DNA of 64,000 bases from DAOUTY01 sp964453665 (GTDB lineage Bacteria; Chloroflexota; Dehalococcoidia; SZUA-161): assembly GCA_964453665.1 (NCBI GenBank), contig CAYVQT010000005.1, forward strand, positions 1 through 64,000. Reading direction: 5' to 3'. Positions 58,456 through 64,000 of the stretch are shown here, piece after piece. The position numbers and the translations under genes are program-made. A model generated the notes under the pieces. It did no database searches. It was not told the origin of the DNA and saw only the letters and a list, made by a program, of their open reading frames with translations. Every line of letters starts with the position of its first letter. Position 1 is the first letter of the stretch.

Positions 58456-60351
58456 TTGCATTACCGGGTATTTGCTGTCGCATTTGTCCTGCTCTTGCTG
58501 GTAACCGGCCTGTCATCTGTGGCTGCTTTGCCGGTTGCAGAGAATCAAGCCGTTTCCGGCTTGTCCGGCGTGGACGGGCTGAAAGAATGCTGCCCTGAAG
58601 TTAAATCCGCCTTGAAACAGCCAGCGCCTTCAGAGTGTGAAAGCGGAAGCACAGGCTACGGGAATCCGGCGGCACTTTACTGCCAGAAGCTGGGGTATCT
58701 GTATGAAATAAGAGAGGACGGGGAAGGAAATCAATACGGTGTCTGTGTTTTCCCCGATGGTTCGGAGTGCAATGCCTGGGACTTCTTCAGGGGCGAGTGC
58801 GGAGGTGAGTATTCCTACTGCGCGAGAAACGGTTATGACATCGAAACGGAGGTAGTCGATCAGGGAAGCTATATCACGGAATGTGCCGTATGTGTATCCA
58901 GGGCCAGAGATGGTACGGATGCAGCAAGGGTGCCTGTGCTTGAGTTGATGCAGCGTAATGGTGAGCCCCTTATGGAGACGATATCGTGCAAAGCCGGTGA
59001 AGAATCGCGAGATAATTACCTGCAATCTTACAGCACGGTAGACATAAGCGAAAGGGAAGACCTGCCTTCAGCGTTTGACTGGCGGGATATCGGGGGGCAC
59101 AGCTATATCGGTCCTGTTCGAAACCAGGGCTCGTGCGGTTCCTGCTATGCATTCGGTGCCTGCGCGGCCGCTGAATCGGTCTACAACATCGCCAACGGGT
59201 TGACTGACGGGAGCTGCACTGACTTCTCGGAGTCCTTTATCATGTGGTGTCTGGGAGGACTGCCTGAGTACAACCCCCACTTCTACGGTTGTACCGGTTC
59301 GGATTATTACTACATGGAGCTTACGGCACTAACCGATGAGGGGGTTTGCAGCGAGTCCGATTTTCCCTATCAGACGTGGGACCCGGGATCGTGCACGCAC
59401 TGGGATGACCCGAGAACGGTCTTCACTTCATGGCACAGGATAACATGCAATGATGTCGATGCGATAAAAACAGCCATTACGGCCTACGGGGTGGTGGATG
59501 TCGCAGTGATGACAAGCGACGGCTTTAGAAATTACAACGAAGGCATATATAGCGACTCGATGACCACCTGCGATTCATATCCCTGTTGGATGACTCAGAC
59601 AAATCATATCGTGTCCCTGGTCGGCTGGGGACACGATGCGGTAGAGGGTGATTACTGGATCTTGCGCAACAGCTGGGGTGATGACTGGGGTGAAGGCGGA
59701 TACATGCGAATCACAGTGACCTCCGCCCGTGTGGCCTGTGAAGCTACGTACATTGCCGGAGTCGTTACGCCCACGCCCAGTCCGACGCCCACGCCCAGCC
59801 CGACGCCCACGCCGAGCCCGACGCCCACGCCGACGCCGACACCCACACCCAGCCCGACGCCAACGCCCAGCCTGACACCTACGCCCACTCCTGAGCCCGG
59901 GGATGAGATTGAGATAGCCTTGAAGGCGGGGTGGAACATGGTCTCGGTGCCGCTGATACCCGCCGACAATTCTGTGGAGGCGGTGTTCCCCGGAGTCGCG
60001 GTGGTCTATTCCTGGGACCCGGTAAACAAGCGCTACACCGTTCCAACCACGATCGAGCCGCAAAAGGGGTACATGGTGGCGGTCACCGGGGACAGGACGA
60101 TTGTTATAAGCGGGGAACCAGTGACTACGTGGGCTACCGGTATTGAGGCGGGCTGGGACATGATAGGCTCTGTATTTAACGGCGCCGGTATCGCCGATCC
60201 CGACGATGACCCCGATGGCAGCGTCGAGGCCTTTGCCTACTGGTGGGACCCGGTCAGCAGGAGCTTTGTCTATACGACGGACATCGAGCCGGGTAAGGGG
60301 TACATGGTGGCGGCGACTCAGGATTGCGCACTGACGATGTCGAGTCCGTAA
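58456..60351 (+). CDS. Secreted papain-like (C1A) cysteine peptidase with DUF333-like domain and Pro-Thr linker
   Basis: 631 residues. The signal peptide (about 1-24, VFAVAFVLLLLVTGLSSVAA) directs export. Residues about 70-115 match a DUF333/putative-hemolysin motif (PAALYCQKLGYLYEI, with YGVCVFPDGSECNAWDFF). The peptidase starts near 203 with DLPSAFDWRD. Catalytic Gln224 and Cys230 (NQGSCGSCYAFGA), His384 (TNHIVSLVGWG) and Asn405 (LRNSWGDDWGEGGYMRI) are all present. A Pro-Thr-Ser linker (438-481) leads to two related C-terminal units starting AGWNMVSVPLIP and AGWDMIGSV. There is no LPxTG or membrane anchor, so it is probably secreted. The start is TTG 58456 after AAGGGGATAG. Confidence 0.88.
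   Translation: MHYRVFAVAFVLLLLVTGLSSVAALPVAENQAVSGLSGVDGLKECCPEVKSALKQPAPSECESGSTGYGNPAALYCQKLGYLYEIREDGEGNQYGVCVFPDGSECNAWDFFRGECGGEYSYCARNGYDIETEVVDQGSYITECAVCVSRARDGTDAARVPVLELMQRNGEPLMETISCKAGEESRDNYLQSYSTVDISEREDLPSAFDWRDIGGHSYIGPVRNQGSCGSCYAFGACAAAESVYNIANGLTDGSCTDFSESFIMWCLGGLPEYNPHFYGCTGSDYYYMELTALTDEGVCSESDFPYQTWDPGSCTHWDDPRTVFTSWHRITCNDVDAIKTAITAYGVVDVAVMTSDGFRNYNEGIYSDSMTTCDSYPCWMTQTNHIVSLVGWGHDAVEGDYWILRNSWGDDWGEGGYMRITVTSARVACEATYIAGVVTPTPSPTPTPSPTPTPSPTPTPTPTPTPSPTPTPSLTPTPTPEPGDEIEIALKAGWNMVSVPLIPADNSVEAVFPGVAVVYSWDPVNKRYTVPTTIEPQKGYMVAVTGDRTIVISGEPVTTWATGIEAGWDMIGSVFNGAGIADPDDDPDGSVEAFAYWWDPVSRSFVYTTDIEPGKGYMVAATQDCALTMSSP
59767..59898 (+). repeat. Pro-Thr-Ser linker repeats in peptidase 1
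   Basis: About 44 codons of PTPSPTP-type repeats with very GC-rich, repetitive DNA (CCCACGCCCAGCCCGACG units). Likely slippage-prone and variable in length between strains. Confidence 0.9.
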
Positions 60352-60408
60352 CGAGAAGACTCTTTTTAGTTTATTAATGTGTAGAACGGTTGCAGGGGGT
60401 TCAGGGAG

Positions 60409-63036
60409 ATGAAACACAAGCTCAGCAGGACACACGCGGTATTATTCCTTTTCGTTGTAATAGTGCTGGCCGTCGTTATCGGGCTTCCCACGGCGGTTGA
60501 CGGCATCGCCTCGACTGCGGCCTTCTCAGACGCCGACACCGGTGCCAGCAGCGTTGCAGGTTTATCCCCGGACGGGGCGGGCGAGCGTGGCCTGTCAGGG
60601 GAGGGTGAAGAAAAGAGCGGGCACGGCGTTATGAGGTTCTCTAATGAGGATCTGCTGACCTGGATAGAGGACTATAACGCGGCACCCGGGGCTTACATCG
60701 ACGAGGAGATCGCGCGCCAGCTTGCGCAGTCCCCCAACGGCTCCGTCAATCTCCTGAACCACCTTGAGTACACCCCGTCCGAGCGCGACCAGGGACACTG
60801 CGGTAACTGCTGGGCCTGGGCCAGCACCGGCGTCATGGAGATTGCCCTTGATGTGCAGGAGGGCGTCAAAGACAGGCTCTCCATCCAGTACCTGAATTCC
60901 AACTATAACGGGGGGAGCGGTAGTAGCTGGGCCTGCTGCGGCGGCAATCTGGAGAAGTTCGCCAATTTCTACACCGGCACGGGGGAAGCAATCCCCTGGT
61001 CCAACACCAACGCGGACTGGCAGGACGACCACCTATTTTGCGAAGACGAGCCTACCAGCGTGCCCGCCGGCACTATATCCACCACGCCTTTCTATCCTAT
61101 CACCTCTATCAATGATGGGACAATAGATACTCATTTCGCAGATGAGGCAACCGCCATCAGCAATATCAAGAATGTTCTGCACCAGAACAAGGCGGTAGTC
61201 TTTTCCTATTTTTTGCCCACCGGGAGCGACTGGGCCAACTTCGACAATTTCTGGGACTACGATACGGAAAGCGCCATCTGGAACCCGGATTACTCCTGCG
61301 GTCATACATGGGAAGAGGGGCAGGGTGCCGGTCATGGCGTCCTGTGTATTGGCTATAATGACGAAGAGGGGACGGAGAACGACTACTGGCTCATGCTGAA
61401 CAGCTGGGGTACGACCGCAGATCGCCCCAACGGCCTCTTCCGCCTCGATATGCACATGGACTACGATTGCCAATATTTCTATTATTATGATCGCTGGAGC
61501 TTCTACTGGCAGACCATCGATATCACCTTCGGGGAGGTGCCGACCCCGACGCCGTCGCCGAGTCCTACCCCGCCACCGCCTTCAACTGAGCTGGGGGGGG
61601 CACTGGACAACACCGACCTTGAGTGGACCACGGGGGGCGACGCGGACTGGTTCGGGCAGACGGAAGTCTGCTACTATGGCGGCGACGCGGCGCAGAGCGG
61701 CGATATAAACCATAACCAGGAGACGTGGCTGCGTACGAGCGTCAGCGGTTCCGGTACATTCACGTTCTGGTGGAAGGTCTCCTCGGAGCCTAACTACGAC
61801 CTCCTGGAGTTCACCCTGGATGACGCGGGTTCTCCCACCACCAGTATAAGCGGCAACAAGGACTGGAGACAGGTTGGAGTTGCGATATATGGTTCGGGGG
61901 CGCATTCCCTCGAGTGGAAGTATATTAAAGACGTCACCCGTAGCCTGGGCGAGGACACTGGATGGGTCGATAGGGTGGAATGGTCTCCTGGCCCGACGCC
62001 CAGCCCTACACCGAGCGGGACGCCTGTGCCGACGCCGACGCCCAGCCCTACACCGGGCGGGACACCTGAGCCATCGCCAAGCCCTATGCCGACACCGTCG
62101 CCCACGCCAATGCCCACGCCTACGCCGACGCCATCTCCGGGTGGCACGGGGTGGTCGGTGCCGATGATGGCGGACACTGCGGCCGAGGGCAGCAATCCCA
62201 ATCTATTCTTTGGCACGGATGAAGCTGCCACGGGCGGTTTTGACAGCGGCATAGATATACCTCACCCGCAGCCCCCGACGGTGTTTGATGCTTACTTCTC
62301 CATAAGCGATGGGCTCTTCCCGCGACTGGACAGGGACTATCGAGCCCCTGGCGATACAATAGCGTGGTCTTTGCACGTGGTTTCGAACCCTGAGGATATA
62401 GAGTTGGTCTGGGATGCCGGAGCTGTCCCCGAGGATGTGCCGCTCTGGATGACGGGTACCGGAGTTCAGGTGGATATGAAAGATGTCAACAACACGGTAC
62501 TTCTTCCTGCGGGCGCTCACGACCTGACGATATCGACGGAACCGCCTGCTCCCTGCGGGACTGTACCTCTGGATGAGGGATGGAGCCTTATATCACTGCC
62601 GCTGATACCTGACGACACGGATATCGAGACCGTGCTTGCCGACGTTTCCTCCAACGTAATAATCGTATGGCACTACGACGCCGGGACCGCAACGTGGTTA
62701 TCGTGGGCTCCGTTTTGGGGTGGCAACCTGCTTGAGATGGAGGATGGGAAGGGCTACTGGATACACATGAATGCTGCGGATACCCTTGTCGTTGAGGGCG
62801 TGGAGTTACCTCTGCCGCCGCAGGTGCCGCCAACGTACCCGGTATATGAGGGGTGGAACCTGATAGGCTTCAAGAGCTGTACTCCGCGGACGGCGAGCGA
62901 TTACCTGGCTGCTATTGTGGGTAAGTGGACGGTCATGTATGACGGCCAGGGTCAGCATGTTCTGCTTGGCGATTACATGGAGCCGGGGTGTGGCTACTGG
63001 CTCGCCGCAAACGCTTCCGGGACGATTTACCCCTAG
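60409..63036 (+). CDS. Second secreted papain-like cysteine peptidase, multidomain
   Basis: 875 residues. N-terminal signal sequence (about 8-34) followed by a propeptide-like region. Peptidase core with Gln128 and Cys134 (RDQGHCGNCWAWASTG), His309 (GAGHGVLCIGYN) and Asn331 (LMLNSWGTT), a complete triad. A beta-sandwich domain follows a short linker (378-392), about 393-525 (LGGALDNTDLEWTTGGDADW to TGWVDRVEW), of the concanavalin-like kind that binds ligands. A 50-residue Pro-Thr-Ser linker (528-578) leads to an unrecognised segment and two C-terminal units opening with EGWSLISLPLIP and EGWNLIGFKS. The start follows TTCAGGGAG. It is 57 bases after peptidase 1 and probably its partner. Confidence 0.86.
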   Translation: MKHKLSRTHAVLFLFVVIVLAVVIGLPTAVDGIASTAAFSDADTGASSVAGLSPDGAGERGLSGEGEEKSGHGVMRFSNEDLLTWIEDYNAAPGAYIDEEIARQLAQSPNGSVNLLNHLEYTPSERDQGHCGNCWAWASTGVMEIALDVQEGVKDRLSIQYLNSNYNGGSGSSWACCGGNLEKFANFYTGTGEAIPWSNTNADWQDDHLFCEDEPTSVPAGTISTTPFYPITSINDGTIDTHFADEATAISNIKNVLHQNKAVVFSYFLPTGSDWANFDNFWDYDTESAIWNPDYSCGHTWEEGQGAGHGVLCIGYNDEEGTENDYWLMLNSWGTTADRPNGLFRLDMHMDYDCQYFYYYDRWSFYWQTIDITFGEVPTPTPSPSPTPPPPSTELGGALDNTDLEWTTGGDADWFGQTEVCYYGGDAAQSGDINHNQETWLRTSVSGSGTFTFWWKVSSEPNYDLLEFTLDDAGSPTTSISGNKDWRQVGVAIYGSGAHSLEWKYIKDVTRSLGEDTGWVDRVEWSPGPTPSPTPSGTPVPTPTPSPTPGGTPEPSPSPMPTPSPTPMPTPTPTPSPGGTGWSVPMMADTAAEGSNPNLFFGTDEAATGGFDSGIDIPHPQPPTVFDAYFSISDGLFPRLDRDYRAPGDTIAWSLHVVSNPEDIELVWDAGAVPEDVPLWMTGTGVQVDMKDVNNTVLLPAGAHDLTISTEPPAPCGTVPLDEGWSLISLPLIPDDTDIETVLADVSSNVIIVWHYDAGTATWLSWAPFWGGNLLEMEDGKGYWIHMNAADTLVVEGVELPLPPQVPPTYPVYEGWNLIGFKSCTPRTASDYLAAIVGKWTVMYDGQGQHVLLGDYMEPGCGYWLAANASGTIYP
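61990..62142 (+). repeat. Pro-Thr-Ser linker repeats in peptidase 2
   Basis: About 51 codons of repeating PTPSPTP and GTPEPSPSPMPTP units with repetitive GC-rich DNA. The opposite strand shows long open frames of Gly/Arg or Gly/Val repeats that are artefacts of it. Confidence 0.9.
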
Positions 63037-63070
63037 TGCCGGTGGACAGTTAAAATAATAGCAGGTGGCT

Positions 63071-63637
63071 CTATTTGAAGGCCAGCCGTTTGCCCAGTTC
63101 AAAAGCGTCCGGCAGCGCAGCAGGGTGCTCCTTAATCTCGCCCCTTTTATCAACACCCCGTACCAGCAGCTCATCGGCATACGTTACTCCGATAGCTTGA
63201 AAGAAATATTTCACTATCAGGATAGACCCGTCAAATAGCTGCTTGCCCTTGGTAGCTCCCACGGCGATGAACGCGCCTTTTCTCTCAGAGTCCGGCGGGC
63301 TCTGTTTGAGGATGTATTTTCTCGCCCACAAAGCCTGGCACCGGTCGATGAGCGCCTTCACCTGGGCGGAAAGGCTGTAGAAGAACATTGGCGATGCAAC
63401 TACGACGATGTCCGCTTCGAGGAGCTTGGGATATACATCGTCCATATCATCGCGTATAACGCAGTTGCCGTCCCTGAGGCAGCCATAGTATTCGCGGCAC
63501 GGGGATATATTGAGTCTATCCACTATAATTGTCTCGGTCTCCGCTCCCTGGCTCTCAGCGCCCCTGAGAGCCTCATTAAGCAGTATATCTGTATTGCTCC
63601 CTATCCTTGGGCTTCCCATGATGCCCAGCGCTTTCAA
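63071..63637 (-). CDS. Flavodoxin-like FMN reductase (multimeric WrbA/NADPH-dependent type)
   Basis: 188 residues. GIMGSPRIGSNTDILLNEAL is the FMN phosphate loop (Ser9 onward). PCREYYGCLRDGNCVIRDDM holds the Cys cluster common to the iron-sulfur-flavoprotein-like subfamily. VVASPMFFYSLSAQVKALID and FIAVGATKGKQLFDG are FMN contacts. It probably reduces a quinone, nitro or metal substrate with NAD(P)H. The start is TTG 63637 behind AGGAGG. It converges on peptidase 2. Confidence 0.88.
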   Translation of the reverse strand: MKALGIMGSPRIGSNTDILLNEALRGAESQGAETETIIVDRLNISPCREYYGCLRDGNCVIRDDMDDVYPKLLEADIVVVASPMFFYSLSAQVKALIDRCQALWARKYILKQSPPDSERKGAFIAVGATKGKQLFDGSILIVKYFFQAIGVTYADELLVRGVDKRGEIKEHPAALPDAFELGKRLAFK

Positions 63638-63744
63638 AGTGGCCTCCTGTGAAAGATTGGCGGCTTGTCGGTTCCCGTAATCGACGATGGCAGCCTGTCA
63701 TTTCGATTAGTATCATTGTCATTGCTTTGAAAATTGGGTCTAGA

Positions 63745-63840
63745 CCGTTCGCCCTGAGCCTGTCGAAGGGAGCCCTTCGATAAACTCATGGCAGGCCTGT
63801 CGAAGGGCCGTTCATGGTTCGACAGGCTCACCACGAACGG
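63745..63840. repeat. REP-like composite element
   Basis: Three copies of a GCCTGTCGAAGGG or GTTCGACAGGC core in both orientations, framed by CCGTTC at the left and GAACGG at the right. It includes GAGCCTGTCGAA, GGCCTGTCGAAGGGCC and GGTTCGACAGGCTCACCACG. Related fragments occur at 4336-4397 and 299-310. Confidence 0.85.
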
Positions 63841-63934
63841 CATCTTGAATGGCGGCTGTTCTAATAAGATATTTTCATTTTTCGTGGTGCTGACTGTAAT
63901 CAGCATGACAGCTTCTCCCGCAAATAGCTGTTTC

Positions 63935-63964
63935 AGTAGGGGCGTTTCGCGAAACGCCCCTACT
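63935..63964. repeat. Perfect 30-bp palindrome, GTAGGGGC arms
   Basis: It contains the same 28-bp palindrome as 4127-4154 (core GTTTCGCGAAAC), extended by one base at each end. Confidence 0.9.
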
Positions 63965-64000
63965 TATCATCCTCACCTGACCTCTCCCGTTCGGCTGAGC

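Larger units (their letters stand above)
63638..64000. other. Right-edge repeat cluster, no gene
   Basis: Contains the REP-like unit 63745-63840 and the palindrome 63935-63964. No coding region is supported. It resembles the left-edge clusters, and the 28-bp palindrome is identical to that at 4127-4154. Confidence 0.7.

Noticed and set aside
59575..60435. Long minus-strand frame rich in Arg and Gly, and similar Gly-Val frames
   Set aside because: They are produced by the reverse complement of the Pro-Thr linker DNA and lie antisense to the peptidase.
59767..62142. Regular DNA repeats that could look like a CRISPR array
   Set aside because: The repeats encode in-frame Pro-Thr-Ser linkers, have no unique spacers, and no cas genes are near.
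63634..63906. Minus-strand frame through the right repeat cluster
   Set aside because: It is made of the repeats themselves (for example SLSNHERPFD and SLSKGSLRQAQGE), which produce familiar spurious proteins.

Overview
The window looks like a chromosomal segment of an anaerobic bacterium of the phylum Chloroflexota, most likely class Dehalococcoidia or a close relative. This is an inference. It rests on two tungsten-type aldehyde:ferredoxin oxidoreductases, a glycerol-3-phosphate-oxidase-like iron-sulfur flavoprotein cluster, paired CaiB/BaiF CoA transferases, a type IV pilus operon with no secretin, Gram-positive-type ribosomal proteins (long S12, zinc-type S14, four-cysteine S4), frequent TTG and GTG start codons, and Bacillus-like LexA-box candidates. 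No rRNA, tRNA, CRISPR array, prophage or insertion sequence was recognised.

Layout. (1) 1-5.1 kb is an accessory edge: an aldehyde oxidoreductase, a lipoprotein esterase, an unrecognised small protein, and dense palindromic and REP-like repeats that reappear only at the far right edge. (2) 5.3-14.2 kb is a type IV pilus/type II secretion-like locus: major pilin, terminator, small HTH protein, PilB ATPase, PilC, two prepilins, a large repeat protein, a PilO-like protein and a PilM-PilN fusion, ending in the remnant of a fourth prepilin. (3) 14.4-23.9 kb, minus strand, is a run of acyl-CoA ligase, AGPS-like flavoprotein, CCG iron-sulfur protein, BON-domain GlpA-like flavoprotein, FGGY kinase, FAD oxidoreductase and DUF1667 protein. 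The last six are tightly coupled and resemble an extended GlpABC-type dehydrogenase. (4) 24.1-36.1 kb is mixed: PAS histidine kinase, MBL hydrolase, LuxR-type HTH protein, two CoA transferases, a phytoene-dehydrogenase-like flavoprotein, a second aldehyde oxidoreductase, an SRPBCC protein and three small proteins. (5) recN (minus) has two tandem SOS-box candidates over its promoter. (6) 38.1-58.0 kb is one very long ribosomal operon (str-S10-spc-alpha-rplM/rpsI), opened by a strong promoter (TTGACA, 17 bp, TATACT) and closed by a rho-independent terminator. tuf is absent between fusA and rpsJ. (7) 58.4-63.0 kb holds two secreted papain-like cysteine peptidases with Pro-Thr linkers and repeated C-terminal modules, followed by a flavodoxin-like reductase and a second repeat cluster.

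How the genes work together (inference). The minus-strand cluster probably phosphorylates and oxidises a glycerol-like polyol, or makes or breaks an alkyl-glycerol, passing electrons through Fe-S proteins. The two CoA transferases with the second aldehyde oxidoreductase suggest oxidation of organic acids via aldehydes and CoA thioesters. The pilus operon and the secreted peptidases and esterase suggest attachment to and digestion of organic particles. The ribosomal operon is ordinary and anchors the locus.
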